Assembly (NCBI GenBank): GCA_021772075.1 | Contig: JAETNQ010000004.1 | Location: 1 to 64,000, forward strand | Length of the DNA: 64,000 bases | Source: Lachnospiraceae bacterium | GTDB taxonomy: Bacteria; Bacillota; Clostridia; Lachnospirales; Lachnospiraceae | Reading direction: 5' to 3' | In this document: positions 41,365 through 49,722 of the stretch, one piece after another | Numbering within the stretch: the stretch's first letter is position 1 | Layout: every line of letters begins with the position of its first letter | Made by a program: the position numbers and the translations under genes | The notes under the pieces: model-generated | What the model was told of the DNA's origin: nothing | The model's input: the letters and a program-made list of their open reading frames with translations, nothing else | Database searches by the model: none

Positions 41365-42131
41365 AATTAAAGATTGATAATGTAAAGAAAATATACAATT
41401 CCCGCAACGGGGAAATGATCGCATTAAACGGTGTGAGCCTTGATATTTACGAGAATGAATTTATCTGCGTGGTAGGCCCTTCCGGCTGCGGAAAGTCTAC
41501 GCTGCTGAATATTATCGCGGGCTTGCTGGAGCCTTCTTCCGGCAAAGTGTACTGCGACGGCAAGGAAGTAGTAGGCACGGGAACGGAAAGGGGCGTTGTC
41601 TTCCAGCAGTATGCGTTATTCCCGTGGATGACCGTTAAGAAAAATGTTATGTTCGGCCTGAACCTTCAGGGCATTAAAGGCGCTGAAGCGGAAGAAAAGG
41701 CGATGAAATACATAAAAATGGTACAGCTTGAAGACTTCCTCGACCATTATCCCAAGGAGCTGTCCGGCGGCATGAAGCAGAGGGTTGCCATTGCGAGGGC
41801 ATATGCGGTAAATCCTTCGGTGCTTCTGATGGATGAGCCTTTCGGCGCTCTGGATGCACAGACGAGAACCCAGCTGCAGTCCGAGCTGCTGGAGACATGG
41901 GAAAAAGAACGGAAAACCTGTTTCTTCATTACCCATGACGTGGACGAGGCGATCATCCTGGCGCAGAAAGTTATTATTATGAGCGCGAGGCCGGGGCGGA
42001 TCAAGGAGATTGTGGATATTGATATTCCATATCCCCGTACGCAGGAAACGAAGATGGCTCCTGAATTCCTGGAATTGAAAAACCATATATGGAGCCAGGT
42101 ATACCAGGAATATCTGGAAGTAAGGAAGTAA
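41340..42131 (+). CDS. ABC transporter ATPase (SsuB/TauB type)
   Basis: The 263-residue ATPase has Walker A GPSGCGKST (residues 45-53), Q-loop QQYALFPWM, signature LSGGMKQRVAIARA, Walker B VLLMDEPFGALD and H-loop THDVDEA. It powers the permease at 40585. GAAGCTGACGG precedes ATG. Proteins of this type serve nitrate, sulfonate, taurine, pyrimidine-precursor and aromatic importers, so the family does not settle the ligand. Confidence 0.94.
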   Translation: MAGEERNIKLKIDNVKKIYNSRNGEMIALNGVSLDIYENEFICVVGPSGCGKSTLLNIIAGLLEPSSGKVYCDGKEVVGTGTERGVVFQQYALFPWMTVKKNVMFGLNLQGIKGAEAEEKAMKYIKMVQLEDFLDHYPKELSGGMKQRVAIARAYAVNPSVLLMDEPFGALDAQTRTQLQSELLETWEKERKTCFFITHDVDEAIILAQKVIIMSARPGRIKEIVDIDIPYPRTQETKMAPEFLELKNHIWSQVYQEYLEVRK

Positions 42132-42209
42132 AAACGATAGTTAAACCGTTCGCTTTCTTTTACGGCGGACGTTTATCTATAAATCAGTTTATCATAAGGA
42201 GGATAAAAA

Positions 42210-43316
42210 ATGAAAAAAGTATTAAGTTTGCTGTTAACTCTGGCAATGGTAGCAACCTTTGCCGGCTGCGGCAACGCTCAGGAATCCGCACCGGCGGCAG
42301 CTCCTACAGAAGAAGCGGCACCGGCGGCTGAGGAAGCAGCTCCTGCAGAAGAAGCGGCACCGGCGGAAGAGGCGGCTCCTGCAGAAGAAGCAGCGGCGGA
42401 AAGCTATGCCCCTGTTACCCTGAATATCGCTTATATGCCTAACTACGGAAGCCTTTGGTCGGTATTGACCGCAAAGGAAAAAGGATATTTTGACGAAGTC
42501 GGCATTACGGTTCAAATGGTTGAATTTGCAGACGGCCCTACCATTATTGCGGCTATGGAATCCGGAAGCATCGATATCGGATACATCGGACAGGGCGCAC
42601 ATAAGCTTTGCATCAACGGGCAGGCATCTATTTTTGCGCTTTCCCATATTTCAAACGGCGATGCCCTGATCGGCGGACCTGGAATCACAAAGGTAGAAGA
42701 CTTGGCAGGCAAGAAAGTAGCATATTCTTCCGGTAGTTCCAGCGAAGATATCCTTGTGAACTCCCTGAATTCCGTTGGCATGTCCATGGATGATATCGAG
42801 GCAGTGGATATGGACGCTTCCGCAATCGTTACAGCAATGCTTTCCGGCGGCGTAGACGCTTGTGCGACATGGTCCCCGAACAGCCTGAAGATTTTGGAAG
42901 AAATGAGCGATGCAACAAAACTGACCGATAATATGTCATTCTCCGACACGACAATATCCCTTGCAAGCTGGATTGTAATGCCTTCCTATGCGGAAGCAAA
43001 CAGAGATGTCCTTGTAAGGTTTGCAAAGGCTTTGTTCAAAGCGATGGATTATGCGGCAGACGACCACTATGATGAAGTATCCGAGTATGTAGCGGCTCAG
43101 GTTGCCCAGGATTATGACAGCGTATATGCACAAAGGGGCGACGCTGACTGGTTGACGGGCAAGGAAGTTTCTGAAGGCGCGGCAGACGGTACTGTGGAAA
43201 AGTATTATGAGATCCAGAAACAGGGCTTTGTGGATGCAGGCGCGGTAGAAGTTGATCCGGTGCCGGCAGTTGCTGATTATGTTATGCTGGATGTTATGAT
43301 AGAAGCAGGGCAGTAA
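42210..43316 (+). CDS. Substrate-binding lipoprotein (SsuA/NMT1 type)
   Basis: The 368-residue lipoprotein has a signal peptide with lipobox FAGC (Cys20), an Ala/Glu/Pro-rich linker made of repeated EEAAPA units (residues 25-65), then a type II periplasmic-binding fold: [56 protein letters not shown]. It catches the ligand outside the cell for the permease. The fold is a clear homologue of the C-terminal domain of the chemoreceptor-like protein at 45691, with shared YMPNYGSL, DxGYIGxGAHKxC and ASWI motifs. Confidence 0.93.
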   Translation: MKKVLSLLLTLAMVATFAGCGNAQESAPAAAPTEEAAPAAEEAAPAEEAAPAEEAAPAEEAAAESYAPVTLNIAYMPNYGSLWSVLTAKEKGYFDEVGITVQMVEFADGPTIIAAMESGSIDIGYIGQGAHKLCINGQASIFALSHISNGDALIGGPGITKVEDLAGKKVAYSSGSSSEDILVNSLNSVGMSMDDIEAVDMDASAIVTAMLSGGVDACATWSPNSLKILEEMSDATKLTDNMSFSDTTISLASWIVMPSYAEANRDVLVRFAKALFKAMDYAADDHYDEVSEYVAAQVAQDYDSVYAQRGDADWLTGKEVSEGAADGTVEKYYEIQKQGFVDAGAVEVDPVPAVADYVMLDVMIEAGQ

Positions 43317-43367
43317 TCAAAAATCATAAAAAAATAGAAATTTTTCTGAAATAATGTAACATGGATT

Positions 43368-43399
43368 GAGAGTAGTCTGCCTTTATGGATACTACTCTC
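43368..43399 (+). promoter_or_regulatory. Hairpin between binding protein and histidine kinase
   Basis: GAGAGTAGT (43368-43376) pairs with ACTACTCTC (43391-43399), nine perfect pairs around a 14-base loop that holds an ATG. There is no T-run. It could trim expression between the abundant binding protein and the kinase, as an mRNA-stabilising or partial stop structure. Confidence 0.5.
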
Positions 43400-43444
43400 A
43401 AACGCATATTGGCGGCGGCAGGGAGGGAAAGGAGGGGAAGGCCG

Positions 43445-44944
43445 GTGTTGATTTTACTGCTGGGAGCTTTTTTGATCGCTTCTTGTTTTGTGCTATATAG
43501 AAAGAGAAGCATGGAGTCCTTTTTCCTTTCGGGTATGTGTATCAGCCTGATGTTAGAATTCTGCGGCATTTTAATCTTTGTGGCGAAAAAGGGCGGTTAT
43601 TCCAGGGAAATGCTGGAATTTCTGTTCGTTTCCATGGAGTTAAAGACGAAGATACAATATCTGGTGATTCCGCTGAATGTGATCGGTTATATGATAGCGT
43701 TGGGAAGGTATCTGTTTCCTTTTTTCCTTTTGCAGATCGCCATGCGGTATTCCATGATTTCCGTAATCCGACGGGAACCTTTGATAAAAAAACTTACTCT
43801 GGTTCTGCCGCTGGCTTCATTGGTTATTTATTACCCGGGAATTTATAAAACAATTACGTTGCACAATCCAAAGCTGCAGGATTTATTATCAGAATTTTCT
43901 TATTTCTGGATCTTGGTGTATATATCGATTGCATTGATTTTACTGATCCATGAGTATTTTTCGATAACGATGGTTTTTTTCCGACGCCAGTTCAGCCTGA
44001 TCGTGGTTTGCATGATTGCTATTTCCGGTTTATATCTGCTTTATTGCGGCCAGGATCCGGGGCAGGTATACCGGTTTTACAATGCGGCTTATAAATGGCG
44101 GAGAGGTATCGGTTATTTACAGCACGTATGGGATATCAAGGCATATTATTTTTTGATGTTTGCCAACATTGTTTGCGGTATTTTAGGTTTTATCAGTCTG
44201 CTGCGCTATACGCAGGAGAACTATGCGAACGATATGGAAGAAGTGGTGCTGGAACGGAAATACAATACGGCCCGGGTAGGAACGCTGGTATTCGTACATA
44301 GCACGAAGAACCAGCTTTTGGCGAACCGTGTTATTTTCAAGCGGCTGGGCGGAATGGATATGAGCAGGGAAAACGATATCCGAAAAATGAAGGAATATAT
44401 ATCCGTACTGGAAGATATTAATGAATCTCTGCTGGAGCGTATGGAGGAGCTGTACCGCTCGGTAAAGTCCAATTCTATTTTTATGGTGGTATGCCGGATG
44501 GAGGAAATCGTGGCAAACGCTTTGGAGCGGTTCCACAAAAAATGCCCTGACGTATCCGTGGAAGTGAGGCTGGACTCCGATGCGGCGGTTTTGGCGGATA
44601 AAGCCCATTTATGCGAGGCGATTTATAATCTTCTGGTGAACGCGCAGGACGCAGTAGAAGCAGCAGATAGGGGGGAAGAAGGGAAGATTTCTTTATTGAG
44701 CCATGATGAGAGGCTGTATACGGTGATTGAAATCAAGGATAACGGGGTGGGGATCCCGAAAGCAACAATGAAAAAAATATTTGAACCGTTTTATACGAGC
44801 AAAAACAGAAACCATAATTGGGGGATGGGCTTGTATTATGTGCGGGCGATTGTAAAGGGGCATTTAGGAAGCATAAGGGTGGAGAGCAAGGAAGGAAAGG
44901 GCAGCAGTTTTTATATTTTATTACCGAAATATATGTCTGCCTGA
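43445..44944 (+). CDS. Multi-membrane-segment sensor histidine kinase
   Basis: From GTG at 43445 the protein has 499 residues. GTG follows AAAGGAGGGG by seven bases; ATG at 43385 (20 residues earlier) sits in a hairpin loop with no ribosome site. Seven or eight membrane helices fill residues 1-245, without a large outside domain. A divergent phospho-acceptor region carries H285 in VFVHSTKNQLLANR, and the ATPase domain has NLLVNAQDAVEA, DNGVGIP, FEPFYTSK and GMGLYYVRAIVKGHLG. It probably phosphorylates the response regulator 16 bases downstream. What it senses is unknown, perhaps transporter state or the membrane. Confidence 0.9.
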   Translation: MLILLLGAFLIASCFVLYRKRSMESFFLSGMCISLMLEFCGILIFVAKKGGYSREMLEFLFVSMELKTKIQYLVIPLNVIGYMIALGRYLFPFFLLQIAMRYSMISVIRREPLIKKLTLVLPLASLVIYYPGIYKTITLHNPKLQDLLSEFSYFWILVYISIALILLIHEYFSITMVFFRRQFSLIVVCMIAISGLYLLYCGQDPGQVYRFYNAAYKWRRGIGYLQHVWDIKAYYFLMFANIVCGILGFISLLRYTQENYANDMEEVVLERKYNTARVGTLVFVHSTKNQLLANRVIFKRLGGMDMSRENDIRKMKEYISVLEDINESLLERMEELYRSVKSNSIFMVVCRMEEIVANALERFHKKCPDVSVEVRLDSDAAVLADKAHLCEAIYNLLVNAQDAVEAADRGEEGKISLLSHDERLYTVIEIKDNGVGIPKATMKKIFEPFYTSKNRNHNWGMGLYYVRAIVKGHLGSIRVESKEGKGSSFYILLPKYMSA

Positions 44945-44960
44945 GCGTCAGGAAGCAGTA

Positions 44961-45653
44961 ATGGAAGAAAAGAATGAAGAGAAAAAAATAAGAATTATGA
45001 TTGCCGATGATATCCGGCTGCTGCTGGAAGATATGTGCGAACTCATCGACAGTCAGGATGATATGGTGGTAGTGGGGACTGCAGACAGCGGAAAAGGTAT
45101 TGTGGAGCTGGCGAAGGAGAAGGAATTTGACATTATTCTTATGGATATCGAAATGGAAAATCTCAATGCCGGGATCACGGCAACGGAACAGCTTCGGGAG
45201 CAATTTGGAAATGTAAATGTAATATTTCTGACTGTGCATGATACAAATGATATGATCTTAACGGCGATGGGGGCCGGGGCGGTCGATTATATTGTAAAGG
45301 GATGCCGGGAAGAGGAAATATTGACCCATATCCGCAGCGCCTATGCAGGGAATCCGATTATGGAGCGGAAGGTTCATGATGTGGTGATGCAGGAATATGT
45401 AAGACTCCAGAAAAGCGAGAAAAGCCTTCTCTTTTTTATCCATAATATATCCCGGCTGACGGCGACGGAAAGAGAACTGACCAAAAAGCTTCTGGAGGGA
45501 AAAACGATAAAGGAAATTGCAAAAGAAAGATGTGTGGAGACAGTAACGGTAAAAACACAGATTAAAGGACTTTTAAGAAAATTTGGCTGCAACCGGACAA
45601 AAGAAGTGATAAAAATCATCAGTGATTTGAATATTACACATCTTTTCCTATAA
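44961..45653 (+). CDS. LuxR-type (NarL-like) response regulator
   Basis: The 230-residue protein has a receiver domain (IMIADDIRLLLEDM, phospho-acceptor D62 in ILMDIEM, LTVHDTN, K in YIVKGCREEE) and a C-terminal LuxR-type helix-turn-helix (LTATERELTKKLLEGKTIKEIA, ETVTVKTQIKGLLRKFGC). It is the partner of the histidine kinase. The likely targets are the TGTACA-flanked promoter at 40521 or the chemoreceptor gene; this is inferred from position. Confidence 0.93.
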   Translation: MEEKNEEKKIRIMIADDIRLLLEDMCELIDSQDDMVVVGTADSGKGIVELAKEKEFDIILMDIEMENLNAGITATEQLREQFGNVNVIFLTVHDTNDMILTAMGAGAVDYIVKGCREEEILTHIRSAYAGNPIMERKVHDVVMQEYVRLQKSEKSLLFFIHNISRLTATERELTKKLLEGKTIKEIAKERCVETVTVKTQIKGLLRKFGCNRTKEVIKIISDLNITHLFL

Positions 45654-45690
45654 ATTTTTGGTTTGAAAAAAGTATTGAAAGAGGTATTCT

Positions 45691-47631
45691 ATGAAATTGT
45701 TCGCGAGTAAAAAACAGAAAGAGATAAAAAACGACAGAGGGATCGCGCGGCAGGATATACAGGGAGACCTGATAAATGGCATACAGAGCAGGCTGGGTAA
45801 TTTGAACAGAACCGTTATGGAGATGAATTATGTGGCGGATGATACCAATGTAGCTATCAACGCTGTGGGAAATTCTATCGATACGATCAGTGACGGCAAT
45901 AGCGAGCTGGTGTCCAGAACGAAAGAGATCAATCAGATCACGGTGAAGATGGGGAAGGTCATCGAAAAAACAGGCGGCTATGTGGAAGAACTGGATATGG
46001 CTACCCAAAGCATGCTGGGCAGCAACGAGGAAGTCATAGGGATTTTTCATGAACTGATAGAAGAAAATGCCGATACTGAGAATTGTATTCAGGAAATCGC
46101 GGTGAATACGATGGAAACCAATAAGGCGACCCAGGAGATCCAGCAAGCTATTAATATGATTAACAGTATTGCCAGCAAGACAAACCTTCTCAGCCTGAAT
46201 GCATCCATCGAGGCGGCGAGGGCGGGGGAAGCAGGAAGAGGGTTTTCTGTTGTGGCGGGAGAGATACGCGCCCTGGCGGAGCAGAGCAGACAAAGTGCGG
46301 AAACGATCGGAAAGATTATCGCTACTTTGGAAGCAAGATCCAATGAATCCGTGGATAATATTCAAAGAGTGCAGAATGCCTTTAAAAAACAGACGGAAAG
46401 TTTGGAGAAAACGGATCTTATGGTGGGTCAGACGAATCGTTTGATCCAGGGCGTAGCGGAAAAAGTGAAGCAGATTGAAATGAATTCCCGGGAACTGGAT
46501 CAGGAAAAGAGTTTTATTATTGAAAATATGGAATCTCTGGAAAAGCTGAGCGACAGCAATTATTCGGCAACGGGGAATATCGTTTCCAGATTCAAGAATA
46601 TTGTAGGCAATGCGATCGGTATTGGGGCGAAATCGCTGGAACTGACGAATATTTATGATGAGATGAAGGGAGTTTGCGATAGCAGCCTGACGGGAGGAAA
46701 AAAGAAGGAAAAGAGGAAGGTTGAAGAAGTCCGGGTAGCCTATATGCCTAACTATGGCAGCCTCTGTTCCATTGTTCCGGCAATTCGGATGGGATATTTT
46801 GAAAGGGAAAATTACGAGGTAAAGCTGTATCCCTATAGCAACGGGCTGGAAATCATAAAGGCGATGGAGGAAGGAAAGATTGATTTCGGCTATATCGGTA
46901 ACGGCGCCCATAAGTTCTGTATCAAGGGACGCGCATGTATTGTGGCAATGTCCCATTTGTCCAATGCGGAGGCGATCATCGGAAACAGAAAGCATGAAGT
47001 AAGGACGATCGCGGACTTAAGGGGAAAAAGAATCGGAAATGTGGAGAACGCGTCCAGCGAAACGATTTTAAGGATTGCTCTGGAAACAGAAGGAATGTCT
47101 TTCCAAGACGTGGATATTGTCAATATGAAACCAGAGGAAACGCTGGAGGCAATGAAACAGGGAAGGATCGATGCCTGTGCCGTCTGGTCCCCGTATACCT
47201 TGGAGATTTTGAAGGAGCTGGGCAATGATGTGACGGTCATTGCGAATAATATGACTTATTCCGGCAAGACGGCCTCGATTTCTTCATGGATAGCCTTGCC
47301 CGGATACGTAAAAGAACATCCGGATGAGGTGCTGCGTTTTACGCGGGCTATTTATGGAGGAATGAATTACAGGGCAGTAGAGGATAATGTGAGAAAAGTT
47401 GCGGACTGGATCGCCGAGATCACGGCTATCGATAAGAAAAGCGCATATGAACAGCGCAAAGATGCCCAGTGGCTGACTTCGGGTTTTGTGAGCGTGGGTG
47501 CTAAACAAGGCGACGTGGCCAAATTCTATGAAATACAGCAAAGGGAATTCATAGAATCCGGCGACGTGGAAAGAGCAGTGCCGGTAGGACAGTATGTGCT
47601 GCTGGATAATATGGTGAAAGCAGGGGCGTAG
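45691..47631 (+). CDS. Soluble chemoreceptor-type signalling domain fused to a substrate-binding domain
   Basis: The 646-residue protein has no signal peptide and no membrane segment. Residues about 40-320 form a methyl-accepting chemotaxis protein signalling domain; the hairpin tip [20 protein letters not shown] with [19 protein letters not shown] after it (near 160-197) is the CheA/CheW contact site. A Lys-rich linker ([12 protein letters not shown]) leads to a complete SsuA/NMT1-type binding domain at about 347-646, clearly homologous to the lipoprotein at 42210 ([34 protein letters not shown]). Both parts must be cytoplasmic, so the domain would read the imported ligand inside the cell. 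Such an arrangement is unusual. It ends the transporter-kinase-regulator operon. Confidence 0.92.
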   Translation: MKLFASKKQKEIKNDRGIARQDIQGDLINGIQSRLGNLNRTVMEMNYVADDTNVAINAVGNSIDTISDGNSELVSRTKEINQITVKMGKVIEKTGGYVEELDMATQSMLGSNEEVIGIFHELIEENADTENCIQEIAVNTMETNKATQEIQQAINMINSIASKTNLLSLNASIEAARAGEAGRGFSVVAGEIRALAEQSRQSAETIGKIIATLEARSNESVDNIQRVQNAFKKQTESLEKTDLMVGQTNRLIQGVAEKVKQIEMNSRELDQEKSFIIENMESLEKLSDSNYSATGNIVSRFKNIVGNAIGIGAKSLELTNIYDEMKGVCDSSLTGGKKKEKRKVEEVRVAYMPNYGSLCSIVPAIRMGYFERENYEVKLYPYSNGLEIIKAMEEGKIDFGYIGNGAHKFCIKGRACIVAMSHLSNAEAIIGNRKHEVRTIADLRGKRIGNVENASSETILRIALETEGMSFQDVDIVNMKPEETLEAMKQGRIDACAVWSPYTLEILKELGNDVTVIANNMTYSGKTASISSWIALPGYVKEHPDEVLRFTRAIYGGMNYRAVEDNVRKVADWIAEITAIDKKSAYEQRKDAQWLTSGFVSVGAKQGDVAKFYEIQQREFIESGDVERAVPVGQYVLLDNMVKAGA

Positions 47632-47724
47632 TGTGGAAAGAAGTTCTAAGGCTCACAGCAAAGGCTGTTTCGCCAAGAACTTCTAAATTCCACACCGAAG
47701 AATGTCTGAAAAGCGGCATTCTTC
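47631..47724 (+). repeat. Structured repeat, copy 2
   Basis: GTGTGGAA (47631-47638) pairs with TTCCACAC (47688-47695). Inside are AGAAGTTCT with AGAACTTCT and the GGC-CAGC / GCTG-GCC hairpin. GAAGAATG pairs with CATTCTTC at 47697-47724. It begins at the last base of the chemoreceptor gene stop. The outer stem differs from copy 1 on both sides in step. Confidence 0.85.
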
Positions 47725-47738
47725 CTGTTGATGGTTTG

Positions 47739-47756
47739 TGCCGCCAAAAGGCGGCA
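47739..47756. repeat. GCCGCC hairpin between structured repeats
   Basis: TGCCGCC and GGCGGCA form a seven-pair stem with an AAA loop, flanked by GTTGATGG and ATGAGGG. Similar flanks follow copy 1 (22447-22487) and a related sequence follows copy 3. Confidence 0.55.
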
Positions 47757-47765
47757 TGAGGGTTA

Positions 47766-47859
47766 GTGTGAGAAGTACTTCTAAAGCTCATGCCAGAGGG
47801 CATTTTGCTAAGAAGTACTAAGTCTCACACCGAAGAACGCCTGAAATACGGCGTTCTTC
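47766..47859 (+). repeat. Structured repeat, copy 3
   Basis: GTGTGAGA (47766-47773) pairs with TCTCACAC (47823-47830). The inner stem has become AGTACTT with AAGTACT, and the hairpin within it ATGCC with GGCAT. GAAGAACGCC pairs with GGCGTTCTTC at 47832-47859. Every helix differs from copies 1 and 2 while staying paired. Confidence 0.85.
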
Positions 47860-47911
47860 TCATGGATGATTTATGCCGCCGGGAGGCAAGGGCTGCTTTG
47901 CGGTGCGGTTG

Positions 47912-48733
47912 TTATTTATATTGCAGAAGGATGGGGGCAAGGCCGTCGTGGTCGTTGTCGGTTTCGGTGATGAGATCGGCGTTTTCTTTGACATAGTCTT
48001 TGGCATTGGACATAGCGATGCCGATGCCGGCCGCCTGAAGCATGGAAATATCGTTGGCTTCGTCCCCGGCCGCCAGAGTGCGGGAAAGAGGGATATTTAT
48101 CAAGGAACACAGCTTTTGTATGGCGGAACCTTTGCCGGCGGAGCCTGGGAAAATTTCAAGGTATTGGTCATTGGAGTATAGAAGGCTGACTTCCCCTTTT
48201 ACAAGGGGAAGCAGGGTTTGCCGGAAATGCTCCAATTTTTCTTTTTCGTGTATTTCAATCGCTATGCATTTGCAAGGTTCCTTGTCGAGAGCGCTGAGAA
48301 CATCTTCGCAGATGATGACCGGCGTGAGAATGCCGCGCCGGTAATAATGGAGTTCTTCGCTATCGGCCGGGCTGATAATATGGGTATCCGTATAGGTATG
48401 GCAATGAACCCCCTGCTTTCTGGCGGTTTCCATAATCAGGGAAGTCTGGGGGAATGTGAGGCCGATGCGGAAAATGACGGTATCGCTGCCGCAGTCATAG
48501 ATTTCGCTGCCATTGCATCCGATCAGATACATGCCAGGGAAGTCCAAGCCGAGCGTGGCGCGCACATGGTTGACGCTTTCGATGGCCCGGCCGGAGCTGA
48601 GAGCCAGTTTGTTGCCGGCTTCCGTCCATTGCCGCAGGGCATCCATGGTGGCAGGGGTGATTCGTTTATCCGTCGTCAGAAGAGTGCCGTCCAAGTCGGT
48701 AAAGAAGATTTTAGGGTTCGATGGTTTTTCCAT
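47912..48733 (-). CDS. HAD-superfamily (Cof-type) hydrolase
   Basis: The 273-residue protein is a type IIB HAD phosphatase: FFTDLDGTLLTTDKRI (motif I), LSSGRAIESV (motif II), K in AGKGSAIQ and AAGDEANDISMLQAAG (motif IV). It likely removes phosphate from a small sugar or coenzyme phosphate. ATG at 48731-48733 has AAAGGAAA upstream; the longer frame is inside the preceding PHP gene. It overlaps the PHP gene by 23 bases, so both are translated together. Confidence 0.92.
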   Translation of the reverse strand: MEKPSNPKIFFTDLDGTLLTTDKRITPATMDALRQWTEAGNKLALSSGRAIESVNHVRATLGLDFPGMYLIGCNGSEIYDCGSDTVIFRIGLTFPQTSLIMETARKQGVHCHTYTDTHIISPADSEELHYYRRGILTPVIICEDVLSALDKEPCKCIAIEIHEKEKLEHFRQTLLPLVKGEVSLLYSNDQYLEIFPGSAGKGSAIQKLCSLINIPLSRTLAAGDEANDISMLQAAGIGIAMSNAKDYVKENADLITETDNDHDGLAPILLQYK

Positions 48734-49649
48734 GATCCATTTCCTTTCTGTTATTTCGAATAGTTTTGAGGTCGTCCAGAATTTTTTCGGGGATGCACAG
48801 TTTTCCATAACCTGTGGCCATTTCCAGACCGGGTTTGGAAGAGCCGTGGAAGTCGGAACCGCCGCTGATGCACAAATTATATTTTTTAGCCAGGGAGCGC
48901 ATATGGCGTTCTTCCGCCTGGTGGTAAGTGCTGTAAATACTTTCGATGCCGACCAGCCCGTCCTCTGCCAGAATGCCCACCAGTGTGTCCAATGCTTGGT
49001 CGCTCATATGGTAAAGAGGCGGGTGCGCCAGAACCGGCAGGCCGTTTGCCCTCAGGATCAGCTGCACTGCCTGGGAAGGAGTTACTTTTTCCCGTGGGAC
49101 AAAATATTTGGACCGATCGCCGATGTAGCGTTCAAAAGCCTCCGGGATGCTTTTGATATAGCCGTGGTTCAGCAGATATTTGGCATAGTGTCCTCTTGTA
49201 ATGACCGATCCGGGAAAGGCGGCCTGCAATTTCTCATAGGAAATATCGATGCCGGCTCCTTGCAGATTCGCGCACATTTTCTGGTTCCGGACAGTGCGGG
49301 AGTCTACAAAATCTTGAAGCTGCTGCTTGAAGAAGGGGGCTTCATATTCGATATAAAGCCCCAGTATATGGATGTCCTTGCCTTGGTATTCGGTAGAAAA
49401 TTCGATGCCGGGGATTACTTCGAGCGGCAATGCCGGTTCGCCGGAAGGAAGAAGGGGAACTTGGCCTTCCTGCAGACGAAGATTATGGGCGGCCGCCGCT
49501 TCCATGGCTTCGGGAATTCCCTCCGTCGTATCGTGGTCCGTGAGGGCGAAGGCGGAAAGCCTTTTTTCTACGGCAAGCGCTACCAGACGGGAAGGCGTCA
49601 GGCTTCCGTCGGATTTGTTGGAATGTACATGGAGGTCTACGATATTCAT
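48711..49649 (-). CDS. PHP-domain phosphoesterase (RNase AM/TrpH-like)
   Basis: The 312-residue protein has the PHP metal set: DLHVHSNKSDGSL, LTDHDTTEGI, PGIEFSTEY, H in ITRGHYAKYL, LAHPPLY and SGGSDFHG. This pattern fits the TrpH/RNase AM group, which hydrolyses 3',5'-nucleoside bisphosphates or trims 5' ends of small RNAs. ATG at 49647-49649 has AAGGAG ten bases away. It follows the ABC-F gene by 73 bases on the same strand. Confidence 0.9.
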   Translation of the reverse strand: MNIVDLHVHSNKSDGSLTPSRLVALAVEKRLSAFALTDHDTTEGIPEAMEAAAAHNLRLQEGQVPLLPSGEPALPLEVIPGIEFSTEYQGKDIHILGLYIEYEAPFFKQQLQDFVDSRTVRNQKMCANLQGAGIDISYEKLQAAFPGSVITRGHYAKYLLNHGYIKSIPEAFERYIGDRSKYFVPREKVTPSQAVQLILRANGLPVLAHPPLYHMSDQALDTLVGILAEDGLVGIESIYSTYHQAEERHMRSLAKKYNLCISGGSDFHGSSKPGLEMATGYGKLCIPEKILDDLKTIRNNRKEMDHGKTIEP

Positions 49650-49678
49650 TGCCTTTTGGCTCCTTTTTCTGTGAATGG

Positions 49679-49712
49679 AAGCTCCTGCCAGGCGGCTGCC
49701 GGACAGGAGCTT
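49679..49712 (-). terminator. Hairpin after ABC-F gene
   Basis: AAGCTCCTG and CAGGAGCTT form a nine-pair stem. No T-run follows on the minus strand, so it may be a partial stop or RNA-stabilising hairpin. Confidence 0.45.
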
Positions 49713-49722
49713 ATGAAAAATT

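Noticed and set aside
45634-46995. 453-codon minus-strand frame
   Set aside because: Shadow of the chemoreceptor fusion, whose motifs are unambiguous.
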